From the NCBI GenBank assembly GCA_913057685.1, contig CAJXOA010000004.1:31055-95054 (forward strand): a DNA stretch of 64,000 nucleotides, read 5' to 3'. The stretch is from an uncultured Trueperaceae bacterium. Lineage in GTDB: Bacteria; Deinococcota; Deinococci; Deinococcales; Trueperaceae. Shown here piece after piece: positions 36,197 to 44,912 of this stretch. The notes below the pieces were generated by a model, which saw nothing but the letters and a program-made list of their open reading frames with translations, made no database searches and was not told the DNA's origin. A program made the translations under genes and the position numbers. Position 1 is the stretch's first letter. Each line of letters opens with the position of its first letter.

Positions 36197-36208
36197 TAGG
36201 AGGCCTGC

Positions 36209-37423
36209 ATGCCGTCCGACGTCTCGAAAGTCGTGCTCGCGTACTCCGGAGGTCTCGACACCTCCGTCATCCTCGCCTGGTTGAAGGAAACCTACGACGC
36301 CGACGTCATCGCCTTCACCGCCGACATCGGGCAGGGCGAGGAGGTCGAGGAGGCGGAACGCCGCGCGCTCGCGACCGGCGCGTCGAGCGCGTACGCCGTG
36401 GACCTCCGCGAGGCGTTCGTCCGCGACTTCGTGTTCCCCGTCCTGCGCAGCGGCGCGCTGTACGAGGGGTACTACCTGCTCGGCACCAGCTTCGCGCGGC
36501 CCCTGATCGCCAAGCACATGGTGGAGATCGCCGCGCGCGAGGGGGCGGACGCCGTGTCGCACGGCGCGACCGGGAAGGGCAACGACCAGGTCCGGTTCGA
36601 ACTCTCCGCCTACGCGCTGGCGCCCGACATCCGCGTCGTCGCGCCGTGGCGCGAGTGGGACCTCAAGGGCCGCGAGGACCTGATCGCCTGGCTGAACGCG
36701 CGGGACATGGACGTCCCGATCAGCCCCGAAAAGCCGTACTCGATGGACGCCAACCTGTTCCACATCAGCTACGAAGGGGGCGTCCTCGAGGACCCGTGGA
36801 CCGAACCGCCGGCCGGCATGTGGCGGCGGACGACCGACCCCGAGGCCGCCCCGGACGAGGCCCGCGTCGTCGAGATCGACTTCGAGCACGGCGACCCGGT
36901 CGCCATCGACGGCGAGCGCCTCGGCCCCGTCGAGCTGCTCGAGACCGCGAACGCGATCGCGGGGGAGCACGGCGTCGGGCGGGTCGACCTCGTCGAGAAC
37001 CGCTTCGTCGGCATGAAGTCGCGCGGTTGCTACGAGACGCCCGGCGGCACCCTGTTGTTCCACGCCCACAAGGCGGTCGAGCAACTGACCCTCGACCGGC
37101 AGGTGCTGAAGCTCCGCGACGAGATGGTGCCCACGTACGCGCAGGCGGTGTACGACGGCTTCTGGTACGCCCCCGAACGCGAAGCGATGCAGGCGTTCAT
37201 GGACCACGTCCAGCGGCCCGTGACCGGAACGGCGCGCCTGAAGCTGTACAAGGGCTCGGTCACCATCCTCGGCCGCACCAGCCCCCACAGCCTCTACCGC
37301 GAGGACGTCGTGACGTTCGAGGAGGACGACGTGTACGACCAGGGCGACGCGGACGGCTTCATCAAGCTCAACGCCCTCCGGCTGCGCATCGCCCGGCAAC
37401 TCGCCGACGGCGACGACGCGTGA
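36209..37423 (+). CDS. argG: Argininosuccinate synthase
   Basis: 404 residues; joins citrulline and aspartate with ATP. It begins [20 protein letters not shown] (ATP pyrophosphatase P-loop) and has [72 protein letters not shown] and [17 protein letters not shown] 36209 has a strong AGGAGG. First gene of an operon with a GNAT, argH and argA, each coupled by GTGA overlaps. Confidence 0.97.
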   Translation: MPSDVSKVVLAYSGGLDTSVILAWLKETYDADVIAFTADIGQGEEVEEAERRALATGASSAYAVDLREAFVRDFVFPVLRSGALYEGYYLLGTSFARPLIAKHMVEIAAREGADAVSHGATGKGNDQVRFELSAYALAPDIRVVAPWREWDLKGREDLIAWLNARDMDVPISPEKPYSMDANLFHISYEGGVLEDPWTEPPAGMWRRTTDPEAAPDEARVVEIDFEHGDPVAIDGERLGPVELLETANAIAGEHGVGRVDLVENRFVGMKSRGCYETPGGTLLFHAHKAVEQLTLDRQVLKLRDEMVPTYAQAVYDGFWYAPEREAMQAFMDHVQRPVTGTARLKLYKGSVTILGRTSPHSLYREDVVTFEEDDVYDQGDADGFIKLNALRLRIARQLADGDDA

Positions 37424-37944
37424 GCGACGTCCCCGTCGAACTCGGGTCCGGCCGCGCCTACGAAGCGGCCCGCCTGCGCTGGGCCGGCGAGGCGGACGCC
37501 GGCCGGCTCGCCGCCCTCTGGCGGGCCGGGCGCGACGCGGACGGCGTCGACCCGTCCGGCGAGGACGAGGTCGGCATGCGGGCGTGGCTGGCGGACGGCG
37601 GCGCCGTCGTCCTCGAGGACGACCGGGGCGTCGCGCTGTGCGCGTTGCGGTGGCGGGCCGCGGAGGGCGGCTGGCACCTCGACCGCATCGCCACCCGCCC
37701 CGAGGCGCGCGGGCAGGGCTTCGGGCGGTGGCTCATGACGAAACTCGAGGCGCTCGCCATCAAGCGCGCCGTGCCGCACCTCAGCCTCGACCTGCCCGCC
37801 GAGCACGAGGCGTTGCGGGCGTACTACCGACGGCTCGGCTACCGCGAGGCGGAGGTGGACGGCGGCGTCGTGCGCATGCGCAAGCGGGTGGGCGGCGTCT
37901 GGCAACGCCAGACCGACGCGGCCCCCCAGGGGGCGGCGTCGTGA
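37420..37944 (+). CDS. GNAT acetyltransferase between argG and argH
   Basis: 174 residues with a GNAT core: [19 protein letters not shown] at the start, [26 protein letters not shown] (acetyl-CoA loop RGQGFG) and [14 protein letters not shown]. The acceptor is unknown. Position inside the arginine operon, coupled on both sides, suggests an amino-acid-related substrate, but a different gene in this operon (39347) is the better N-acetylglutamate synthase candidate. Confidence 0.85.
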   Translation: MSDVPVELGSGRAYEAARLRWAGEADAGRLAALWRAGRDADGVDPSGEDEVGMRAWLADGGAVVLEDDRGVALCALRWRAAEGGWHLDRIATRPEARGQGFGRWLMTKLEALAIKRAVPHLSLDLPAEHEALRAYYRRLGYREAEVDGGVVRMRKRVGGVWQRQTDAAPQGAAS

Positions 37945-39350
37945 GCGACGGACCGAAGATGTGGGGCGGCCGCTTCGCGGGCGACACGGACGCGCTCGTC
38001 GAGGCGTTCAACGCGTCGATCGACGTCGACAAGGCGATGGCGCTCGACGACCTCGACGGCTCCGTCGCGCACGCCACGATGCTGGGCGAGACCGGCATCC
38101 TGACGCGGGAGGAGACCGCCGCGATCCTGCGCGGGCTCGAGGACCTGCGTCGCGACGTCGAACGCGACCGCTTCGATTTCAAGGTCGCCCTCGAGGACGT
38201 CCACATGAACCTCGAGGCGGCGCTCACCGAACGCATCGGGCCGGTCGGGGGGAAGCTGCATACCGCCCGCAGCCGCAACGACCAGGTCGCGACCGACCTG
38301 CGCCTGTGGTTGCGGCGGCACGTCCGCGTCCTGCTGCAGCTGCTGCGCCGCAACCGCGAGGTCCTCGTCGACGCCGCGGACCGCTGGCAGGGGGTCGTGC
38401 TGCCCGGCTACACGCACCTGCAGGTCGCGCAACCGGTCGCCTTCTCGCACCACCTGCTCGCCTGGCAGGAGATGTTCGCGCGCGACGAGGACCGCCTCCG
38501 CGACGTCCTGAAACGCTTGGACGTCTCCCCCCTCGGGGCGGGCGCCCTCGCCGGCACGACCTTCCCGATCGACCGCATGCGGACCGCGACGCTGCTCGGC
38601 TTCGCCCGGCCGGCGGAGAACTCGCTCGACGCGGTCAGCGACCGCGACTTCGCGATCGAGTTTTTGAGCGCCGCGTCGATCGTGATGATGCACCTCTCGC
38701 GCATGGCGGAGGAGCTGATCCTGTGGTCGTCGAACGAGTTCGGCTTCGTCGAGCTTCCCGACAGCCACACGACCGGCAGCAGCATCATGCCGCAGAAGAA
38801 GAACCCCGACGTTCCCGAACTCATTCGCGGGAAGACCGGCCGCGTCTACGGCTCCCTCGTGGGGCTGTTGACGGTCATGAAGGGCCTCCCGCTGGCGTAC
38901 AACAAGGACATGCAGGAGGACAAGGAGGGCGTCTTCGACGCCGTCGCGACGTTGCGGGCGTGCCTCACCCTGCAGGCGGAGTTGGTGCCGCGCATCGAGG
39001 CGAAGCCCGACGCGATGCGCGCCGCCGCGGGCGCGGCGTACGCGAACGCCACCGACCTCGCCGACCACCTCGCGAAGCGGGGCGTGCCGTTCCGCGAAGC
39101 GCACGAGGTCGTCGGTCGCCTCGTCGCCCGCGCCCTCGCCGACGGCGTCCCCCTCGAGGCGCTCCCCGCCGACGTGCTGCGCGCGGAACACCCGGCGCTC
39201 GACGACGACGCCCTCGCGGTCCTCGACCTCGACGCGGTCGTCGCGGCCCGCACGAGCTTCGGCGGCACCGCGCCCGCCCGCGTCGCGGAACGCATCGAGG
39301 CGCTCCGCGCGGCGCTCGCCGCGCACGGGCCGGAGGAGGCGCCGGCGTGA
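37941..39350 (+). CDS. argH: Argininosuccinate lyase
   Basis: 469 residues of the fumarase/aspartase superfamily; final step to arginine, releasing fumarate. KMWGGRFAGDTDALVEAFN opens the protein, followed by HMNLEAALTERIG, TARSRNDQVATDLRLW, LPGYTHLQVAQPV and the signature GSSIMPQKKNPDVPEL. GTG start overlaps the GNAT stop, and the stop overlaps the argA GTG. Confidence 0.97.
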   Translation: MSDGPKMWGGRFAGDTDALVEAFNASIDVDKAMALDDLDGSVAHATMLGETGILTREETAAILRGLEDLRRDVERDRFDFKVALEDVHMNLEAALTERIGPVGGKLHTARSRNDQVATDLRLWLRRHVRVLLQLLRRNREVLVDAADRWQGVVLPGYTHLQVAQPVAFSHHLLAWQEMFARDEDRLRDVLKRLDVSPLGAGALAGTTFPIDRMRTATLLGFARPAENSLDAVSDRDFAIEFLSAASIVMMHLSRMAEELILWSSNEFGFVELPDSHTTGSSIMPQKKNPDVPELIRGKTGRVYGSLVGLLTVMKGLPLAYNKDMQEDKEGVFDAVATLRACLTLQAELVPRIEAKPDAMRAAAGAAYANATDLADHLAKRGVPFREAHEVVGRLVARALADGVPLEALPADVLRAEHPALDDDALAVLDLDAVVAARTSFGGTAPARVAERIEALRAALAAHGPEEAPA

Positions 39351-39904
39351 GCGACGCCGCGACGAACCTGCGGGTGCGGCCCGCCCGCGCCGAGGACGTC
39401 CCCCGCATCTTCGAGACGATCGGGCATTGGGCCGCCGAGGGCCGCATGCTGGTCCGGCCGATGCCGAGCATCTTCGAGAACCTCCGCGACTTCGTCGTCG
39501 CCGAGGTCGTCGAGGAGGACGGCCGCGCCCGCTTCGCCGGCAACGCCGCCCTGCACGTCCTGTGGGGCGACATCGCCGAAGTCCGTGGGCTCGCCGTCGC
39601 GCCGGACGTCCAGGCGCGCGGCGTCGGGCGGGCGCTCGTCGAGGCGTGCGAAGCGGACGCGCGCCGCGTCGGCATCCCCCGCCTGTTCGCCTGGACGTAC
39701 GCCGTGCCGTTCTTCGAGAAGTGCGGGTTCGACGTCATCGACAAGACCCGCGACCTGCACCCCCGCGTCTGGAGCGAGTGCCTGCGTTGCCCGTTCTTCG
39801 TCGGCTGCAACGAAACCGCGGTCGCGAAGCGGTTGGAGGGCGTCCCCATGCCGGAGGACCTCCCCGAACCGCCGCAGGCGCAGGTGCCGCCCGGCATCCG
39901 CTGA
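39347..39904 (+). CDS. argA: Short-form N-acetylglutamate synthase (ArgA-type GNAT)
   Basis: 185 residues. The pattern IFETIGHWAAEGRMLVRPM, NAALHVLWGDIAEVRGLAV, RGVGRALVEACEADARRVGI, LFAWTYAVPFFEKCGFDVIDK, WSECLRCPFFVGCNETAVA matches the stand-alone GNAT synthases (Mycobacterium ArgA type) that acetylate glutamate without an amino-acid-kinase domain. It would start the arginine pathway. The Cys-rich end (CLRCPFFVGC) is typical of the family. Coupled to argH by a 4-bp overlap. Confidence 0.88.
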   Translation: MSDAATNLRVRPARAEDVPRIFETIGHWAAEGRMLVRPMPSIFENLRDFVVAEVVEEDGRARFAGNAALHVLWGDIAEVRGLAVAPDVQARGVGRALVEACEADARRVGIPRLFAWTYAVPFFEKCGFDVIDKTRDLHPRVWSECLRCPFFVGCNETAVAKRLEGVPMPEDLPEPPQAQVPPGIR

Positions 39905-39912
39905 CGCCCCCG

Positions 39913-40293
39913 GTGCCCACCCGCACCCCCGCCCTCGCGCGCGCCGCGCGGCGCACCCTGCGCGCCCTCCCCGCCGTCGCCTGGGCGGCCGGCATCTGGG
40001 CGCTGTCGGCGACGCCCGCCCCGCCCGGCGCGCAGTGGGCCACCTGGCCGGGTGCGGACAAGGTCGCGCACGCCCTGCTGTTCGCGGGGCAGGCGGCGAC
40101 GCTCCGGTTCGCCGGCCTGCCGCCCCGCGCGGCGTTCCTCGCCGCCGTCGTGTGGGGCGCGACCGACGAACTGCATCAACGCACGGTGCCCGGACGCACC
40201 GCCGACCCCCTCGACCTCCTCGCCGACGCCGTCGGCGCGGCGGTCGGTGCGGCGGTGCGGCGCCGGCCGGCGGGCGGCCGTCCGGCGCGGTAG
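39913..40293 (+). CDS. VanZ-like membrane protein
   Basis: 126 residues with a basic N-terminus and hydrophobic segments (LPAVAWAAGIWALSATPAP, KVAHALLFAGQAATLRFAGL, AFLAAVVWGATDELHQ, LLADAVGAAVGAAV). WGATDELHQRTVPGRTADPLDLLAD is the VanZ/YvdB-type signature (DExHQxxxxxRxxxxxDxxAD). Function of the family is unclear outside teicoplanin resistance. GTG start, 8 bp after argA. Confidence 0.85.
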   Translation: MPTRTPALARAARRTLRALPAVAWAAGIWALSATPAPPGAQWATWPGADKVAHALLFAGQAATLRFAGLPPRAAFLAAVVWGATDELHQRTVPGRTADPLDLLADAVGAAVGAAVRRRPAGGRPAR

Positions 40294-40296
40294 GCT
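40291..40296 (+). promoter_or_regulatory. -10 box of proC
   Basis: TAGGCT overlapping the VanZ stop; 31 nt lie between it and GTG 40328, with AAGGGAGG as ribosome-binding site. Confidence 0.45.
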
Positions 40297-40327
40297 GACG
40301 GGCACGCGAAGGGAGGCGGGAACCGAC

Positions 40328-41116
40328 GTGAAACTCGCGATCGTAGGGGCCGGCAAGATGGGCGGGGCGGTGCTGACCGGGGCGTTGCGCGCCGGCGTGC
40401 TGGACGCCGCCGACGTGGGGATCTACCACCCCGACGTCGAACGGCGCGAGGCGCTCGCGGCGGCGCACGGCGTCGCGGCGCTCGACGACGACGGCGTCCA
40501 CCGCGCCGAACGGGTGCTGCTGGGCGTGAAGCCGCAGGCGTTCGAGCGCGTCGCGCCGCTCGTCGCGCGGCGCGGCGGCTGCTACGTCTCGATCATGGCG
40601 GGCGTCCCCGCCGACGCCATCGCGCGGCGCGTCGGCAGCCGCCGCGTGATCCGCGCCATGCCGAACCTCGGGGCGCGCGCCCGGGTGTCCTCCACCGCCC
40701 TCGCGTCGTTGTCCGACGCGACGGAGGCGGACGTCGCCTTCGCGCAGGCGTTGTTCGAGGCGGTCGGTCGCGTCCACCCCATCCCCGAGGCGCGCTTCGA
40801 CGCCTTCACCGGCCTCGCCGGGTCCGGCCCGGCGTACGCCGCGCTCGTCGCCGAAGCGCTCGCCGACGGCGGGGTGCGCGCCGGCTTCCGGCGCGACCAG
40901 GCGCAGGAGTTGGCGCGGGAGGTGCTGCGCGCCGCCGCCGCCCTGCTGGAGGAGGACGGCCCCGCCGGCCTCAAGGACGAGGTCGCGTCGGCCGGCGGGA
41001 CCGCCATCGCCGGCGTCCGCGAACTCGAGCGGCACGGCACCCGCTTCGCGTTGATGGAGGCGGTCGAGGCGGCCGCCGCCCGCGCCCGCGCCCTGTCCGG
41101 CGGGGACGAGACGTGA
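40328..41116 (+). CDS. proC: Pyrroline-5-carboxylate reductase
   Basis: 262 residues; last step of proline synthesis, NAD(P)H-dependent. Rossmann start LAIVGAGKMGGAVLTGAL, then VLLGVKPQAFERVAPL, YVSIMAGVPADAI, VIRAMPNLGARAR and the signature FDAFTGLAGSGPAYAALVAEAL...GFRRDQAQELAREV, DEVASAGGTAIAGVRELE. GTG start with AAGGGAGG. Stop overlaps the next GTG. Confidence 0.96.
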   Translation: MKLAIVGAGKMGGAVLTGALRAGVLDAADVGIYHPDVERREALAAAHGVAALDDDGVHRAERVLLGVKPQAFERVAPLVARRGGCYVSIMAGVPADAIARRVGSRRVIRAMPNLGARARVSSTALASLSDATEADVAFAQALFEAVGRVHPIPEARFDAFTGLAGSGPAYAALVAEALADGGVRAGFRRDQAQELAREVLRAAAALLEEDGPAGLKDEVASAGGTAIAGVRELERHGTRFALMEAVEAAAARARALSGGDET

Positions 41117-41763
41117 CCCGCGCGGCCGGACGGAGGCCCGCCCGGGGCCGCCGGCCGGCCGCCCCCGTTGCGCCCCGCCTGCGTGCGCCCCTCCTGCTCG
41201 CGCTCCTCGCGCTGGCGACGGCCTCCGTCGCGACCGCGCAAACGGAGTACTACCCCGCTGCCGTCGGCACCAGCTGGACGTACGACGACGGCGAGACGCA
41301 CCGCCTGTCCGCCTGGACCGATCCGCCCGACGGCCTGCCCGACGGCGCGGTCGCGGTGCGCCGCACCCACGCGTTGCGGGGGGTCCCCATCAGCGAGGAG
41401 CTGCTGGTCGTGAGCGCGGACGGCGTCCGCGCGTACGGCACCGCCGCGGGGGGCGTGGTGACGCGCTACGACCCGCCCCTGCCGCTGTTCCCCGCCGCGC
41501 CGCTCGAGGCGGGCACGACGTGGCAGGGCAGCGCCCGCGCGGGGGACGTGACGTGGACGATCCAGGGGGAGGTCGTGGGGCCGCGCGGGGTGCGCACCCC
41601 CGCGGGGCGCTTCAACGCCGTGCACGTCCGGCGGACGGTGACGACCGACACCGGGGCGCGCAGCCGCGTGGACCTGTTCGTCGTGCCCAGCCTCGGGGTG
41701 GTGCGGCGGTTGACGCCGGACGGCGCGCAGGTCGACCTGATCGAGGTCACGCTCGGTCGCTGA
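41113..41763 (+). CDS. Secreted protein of unknown function
   Basis: 216 residues, not recognised. A strongly basic N-terminus and LRAPLLLALLALATASVATAQ make a long signal peptide. The mature part starts TEYYPAAVGTSWTYDDG and is beta-rich with LEAGTTWQG and FNAVHVRRTVTTDTGARSRVDLFVVPSLGVVR. This looks like the calycin-like secreted proteins common in Deinococcota, but no function can be read. The 3' end overlaps the convergent tgt gene by 17 bp. Confidence 0.75.
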   Translation: MTRAAGRRPARGRRPAAPVAPRLRAPLLLALLALATASVATAQTEYYPAAVGTSWTYDDGETHRLSAWTDPPDGLPDGAVAVRRTHALRGVPISEELLVVSADGVRAYGTAAGGVVTRYDPPLPLFPAAPLEAGTTWQGSARAGDVTWTIQGEVVGPRGVRTPAGRFNAVHVRRTVTTDTGARSRVDLFVVPSLGVVRRLTPDGAQVDLIEVTLGR

Positions 41764-43024
41764 CCGCTCCGTCGGGCGCCAGCCAGGCGCGCTTCAGGTC
41801 CGCGAAGCGCCCGGCGTCGATCGCCTCGCGAATCTCGCGCATCAGGTCCGCCATGAAGTGCAGGTTGTGGACCGTGGCGAGCTGTTGCCCGAGCTGTTCG
41901 TTGGCCTTCAGCAGGTGCCGGAGGTAGGCGCGGGAGAAACGCCGGCAGGTCGAGCAGGTGCACGCCTCGTCGATCGGGCGCAGGTCGTCGCGAAAGCGGG
42001 CGTTCTTGAGGTTCGTCCGGAACGACGCCAGGGGCGTCCCGTCGTCGTCGAACCGCCGCAACACCCCACCGTTGCGGGCGTTGCGGGTCGGAGCGACGCT
42101 GTCGAACGTGTCGACGCCCCGCTCGACCGCCTCGAAGACGCTGGGGACGTCGCCGATCCCCAGCAGGTGCCGGGGCGGCCCGTCGGGCAGCTCCGGGACG
42201 GTCCAATCGAGCACGCGGTACATCGCCTCGCGCGTGTCGCCCAGGTTCCCACCGATCGCGAGGCCGTCGAACCCTTGGCCGTCCACCTGCATCGATGCGA
42301 TCTCGCGGGCGGACGCCCGCCGGACCGCCTCGAACGCGCCGCCCTGCACCACGCCGTACAGGGCCTGCGGGTAGCCGTGCCGCGGGGGGCTCTCCACGAA
42401 GGCGCGCAGCGAGCGTTCCGCCCAGCGGTGGGTCCGCGCGGCGCTCGCCGCGGTGTACGCCTCGTCGTGCAGCGGGCTGGTGCACTCGTCGAACGCCAGC
42501 ACGACGTCCGCGCCGAGCGCCCGCTGCACGGCGATCGAGCGCTCGGGCGTGAAGACGTGCCGGGAGCCGTCGACGTGGCTGGTGAACTCCACCTCGTCCT
42601 CGCTCACGCGCACCAGCCCCCCACCGGGCCGGGCCGGCGGCCCCGCGGGGGCGGCGTCGCCCTCGCCGGGGAAGATCGAGGCGACCTTGCCGACGCCGTG
42701 CTCGATGCCGGCCCCGAGGCTGAACACCTGGAAGCCGCCGGAGTCGGTGAGGATCGGGCCGTCCCAGGCCATGAAGCGGTGCAGGCCGCCGTGCGCGGCG
42801 ACGACCTCCGCGCCGGGCCGCAGGTACAGGTGGTACGTGTTCGCGAACAGAAGCTGCGTGCCGGTGGCGTCCACCGTCTCCGGCGGGACGCTCTTGAGGC
42901 TGGCCTGCGTCGCGACGGCGACGAAGGCGGGCGTCGCGACGCTCCCGTGCGCCGTCGTGAGGCGGCCCGTGCGGGCGGCGCCGTCGCGGGCGAGGACGTC
43001 GAAGGTGAGGCGCGCGTCGGCCAT
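41747..43024 (-). CDS. tgt: tRNA-guanine transglycosylase
   Basis: 425 residues; exchanges G34 of Asp, Asn, His and Tyr tRNAs for preQ1. Motifs: SVPPETVDATGTQLLFANTYHL, DGPILTDSGGFQVFSLG (catalytic Asp), FAFDECTSP-like VLAFDECTSPLHDEAYT, ALYGVVQGGAFEAVR, GFDGLAIGGNLGDTREAMYRVL and the zinc site CTCSTCRRFSRAYLRHLL...H. An extra Gly/Pro-rich insertion (about residues 105-125) precedes GSRHVFTPE. The start at ATG 43024 lies 9 nt after TACCAT, slightly longer than other leaderless cases. Confidence 0.95.
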   Translation of the reverse strand: MADARLTFDVLARDGAARTGRLTTAHGSVATPAFVAVATQASLKSVPPETVDATGTQLLFANTYHLYLRPGAEVVAAHGGLHRFMAWDGPILTDSGGFQVFSLGAGIEHGVGKVASIFPGEGDAAPAGPPARPGGGLVRVSEDEVEFTSHVDGSRHVFTPERSIAVQRALGADVVLAFDECTSPLHDEAYTAASAARTHRWAERSLRAFVESPPRHGYPQALYGVVQGGAFEAVRRASAREIASMQVDGQGFDGLAIGGNLGDTREAMYRVLDWTVPELPDGPPRHLLGIGDVPSVFEAVERGVDTFDSVAPTRNARNGGVLRRFDDDGTPLASFRTNLKNARFRDDLRPIDEACTCSTCRRFSRAYLRHLLKANEQLGQQLATVHNLHFMADLMREIREAIDAGRFADLKRAWLAPDGAVSDRA

Positions 43025-43033
43025 GGCGGCGTC

Positions 43034-43039
43034 ATGGTA
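43034..43039 (-). promoter_or_regulatory. Possible -10 box of tgt
   Basis: TACCAT on the minus strand, 9 nt before ATG 43024. Confidence 0.4.
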
Positions 43040-43099
43040 GCCCGCCCGCGCCGGGTCGTTCCCGTCGGCCGGCGTCACGTTCGCGTCACCCCGCGATGC

Positions 43100-43105
43100 T
43101 AGCGT
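43100..43105 (+). promoter_or_regulatory. -10 box of the leaderless 3D-domain gene
   Basis: TAGCGT, 6 nt before GTG 43112. Confidence 0.6.
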
Positions 43106-43111
43106 CGGCCC

Positions 43112-43732
43112 GTGCAGCGTCCGTTCCCTCCGCACCTGGTGCGCGGCTCCGTCGCCGCGCTCGTCCTCGCCGTCGTCGGCGTGGGCGCGGTGCTGGATCG
43201 CGGCGCGCCCGTCGACCTGCGCGTCACGCCGCAGGCGCAGGTCCTCGCGACGCCGCTGCGCGCCGCGACCCCCGACGGTCCGCTTCACGGACCCCCCGCC
43301 ACCCCCACGCTGCGGGTGCGCGCCACCGGCTACAACTCCCTCCCGCAACAGACCGACGCCACGCCGCACGTGACCGCCACCGGAACCGCCACCCGCTTCG
43401 GGATCGTCGCCGTGAGTCGCGACCTGTTGGGGGGCGCCCTCCCCTACGGCTCCCTCGTGCGCCTCACCGACCTCGGCAGCGCCCGCGGCGGCGGCGCCGG
43501 CTACTTCCAGAGCGTCCTCGACCGCCACGGTCCGTTCGTCGTCGAGGACACCATGCACGCCCGCAAGACGAACCAGGTGGACGTGTGGTTCGAGGACTAC
43601 GCCAGCGCCGTCGCGTGGGGCGTGCGGAACGTCGAGGTGGAGGTCGTGCGCTACGGCTACGACGGCCCCCGCTTCGACACCGCCGACGCCGCGTTCGACG
43701 GGCCCGACCCGCTCCTCGCGCGCGCCCGCTGA
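43112..43732 (+). CDS. Secreted 3D-domain protein
   Basis: 206 residues with an N-terminal signal or anchor (AALVLAVVGVGAVLD) and a C-terminal 3D domain: LRVRATGYNSLPQQTD, TATGTATRFGIVAVSRDLL, LPYGSLVRLTDLG, PFVVEDTMHARKTNQVDVWF and ASAVAWGVRNVEVEVV. The domain (double-psi beta barrel with conserved Asp residues) occurs in cell-wall lytic enzymes and Rpf/YabE-type proteins, so a peptidoglycan role is likely. GTG start 6 nt after TAGCGT. The permease gene follows after 4 bp. Confidence 0.85.
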   Translation: MQRPFPPHLVRGSVAALVLAVVGVGAVLDRGAPVDLRVTPQAQVLATPLRAATPDGPLHGPPATPTLRVRATGYNSLPQQTDATPHVTATGTATRFGIVAVSRDLLGGALPYGSLVRLTDLGSARGGGAGYFQSVLDRHGPFVVEDTMHARKTNQVDVWFEDYASAVAWGVRNVEVEVVRYGYDGPRFDTADAAFDGPDPLLARAR

Positions 43733-43736
43733 CGCC

Positions 43737-44912
43737 GTGCCGACGCCGCTGTACCTCGCCCTCGCGCACGTCCGGCGGCGCGGCCTGCAGACCGCCCTCA
43801 CGCTCGGGGGGGTCGCGGTCGGCGTCGCGGTCCTCATCGTCGCGCTGTCGCTGACGAACGGCTTCATCGACGAACTCCTGGACAGCACCCTCCGCGCGAC
43901 GCCGCACGTCACCCTCCGGACGTACGAGGCGGACGGCCGCACCACCGCCCGCGACGACGTCGAGGCGCGCCTCGCGGCGCACCCCGAGGTCGTCGCGGTC
44001 GCGCCGTTCCTCGCCGTCGAGGCGCTCATCGCGCGCCGCGCCGACGCGACCCTCGGGGTGACCGGACGGCAGGGCTACACGCAACTCCTGGGGATCGACC
44101 CCGCGCGCGAAACCGAGGTCCTGGAGCTGCCCGCCCTCGCCGAGGCCGGCGACGCCCTGGCGGCGGGGGGGCTGGTGCTCGGCGGGTCGCTCGGGCTGTC
44201 GCTCGGCGTGCTGGACGGCGACGAGGTCCTCGTGCAGGACATCGACGGGAACCGCACCCGCTTCGAGGTCGCCTCCACCTTCCGGGTCGGCAACGAACTG
44301 ATCGACGGCGTCGCCTCGTACGGGTCGCTCGCCACGGTCCGCGCGATGCTGGACGCCCCCGGCGCGATCAGCGGCTACCACGTCCGCGTCCGCGACCCGG
44401 GCCGCGCCGCGGAGGTCGGTCGCGCCCTCGCCGCCGACGTCGGCATGCGCGCGATCCCCTGGTCGTCGTTGTTCGGGGGGCTCGTGACGCAACTCCGCCT
44501 GCAGAAGGCGGTCATCTCCGTCGTCGTGTTCCTCATCGTCCTCGTCGCGGCGATGGGGATCGCCAACGTCCTCGTCCTCACGGTCGCGGAGAAAACGAAG
44601 GAGATCGCCGCCCTCCGGGCGCTCGGTGCGCGCGAACGGGACGTCCTCGCGACCTTCACGCTGGAGGGCCTGCTGTTGGGTGGGGGCGGCACGCTGCTTG
44701 GGGTCGGGCTGGGCCTCGCGGTCTCGGCGTACTTCCGGGTGCAACCGTTCCCGCTGCCCGGCGACCTGTACTTCATCACCCGCCTTCCCGTCGAGGTCGC
44801 GGCGTTCGACGTCGCTTGGGTCGCCGCGGTCTCGCTCGTGACGAGCGCGGTCGCCGGCCTCCTGCCGGCGCGCCGCGCCGCTCGCCTCGACCCCGCCGCC
44901 GTCCTGCGATGA
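43737..44912 (+). CDS. ABC transporter permease, MacB/LolC type, without adjacent ATPase
   Basis: 391 residues. One N-terminal membrane helix (GLQTALTLGGVAVGVAVLIVALSL), a large periplasmic domain (about 45-275) and three C-terminal helices with the FtsX-family core (VISVVVFLIVLVAAMGIANVLVLTVAEKTKEIAALRALGARERDVL). LLPARRAARLDPAAVLR ends the protein as in LolC/MacB permeases. Such permeases work with a LolD-type ATPase, which is not next to it; the orphan ATPase at 30453 is a possible partner. GTG start; the stop overlaps recX. Confidence 0.9.
   Translation: MPTPLYLALAHVRRRGLQTALTLGGVAVGVAVLIVALSLTNGFIDELLDSTLRATPHVTLRTYEADGRTTARDDVEARLAAHPEVVAVAPFLAVEALIARRADATLGVTGRQGYTQLLGIDPARETEVLELPALAEAGDALAAGGLVLGGSLGLSLGVLDGDEVLVQDIDGNRTRFEVASTFRVGNELIDGVASYGSLATVRAMLDAPGAISGYHVRVRDPGRAAEVGRALAADVGMRAIPWSSLFGGLVTQLRLQKAVISVVVFLIVLVAAMGIANVLVLTVAEKTKEIAALRALGARERDVLATFTLEGLLLGGGGTLLGVGLGLAVSAYFRVQPFPLPGDLYFITRLPVEVAAFDVAWVAAVSLVTSAVAGLLPARRAARLDPAAVLR

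Noticed and set aside
37420..37944. Calling the GNAT between argG and argH the N-acetylglutamate synthase
   Set aside because: It lacks the long ArgA-type pattern; the gene at 39347 carries it clearly.
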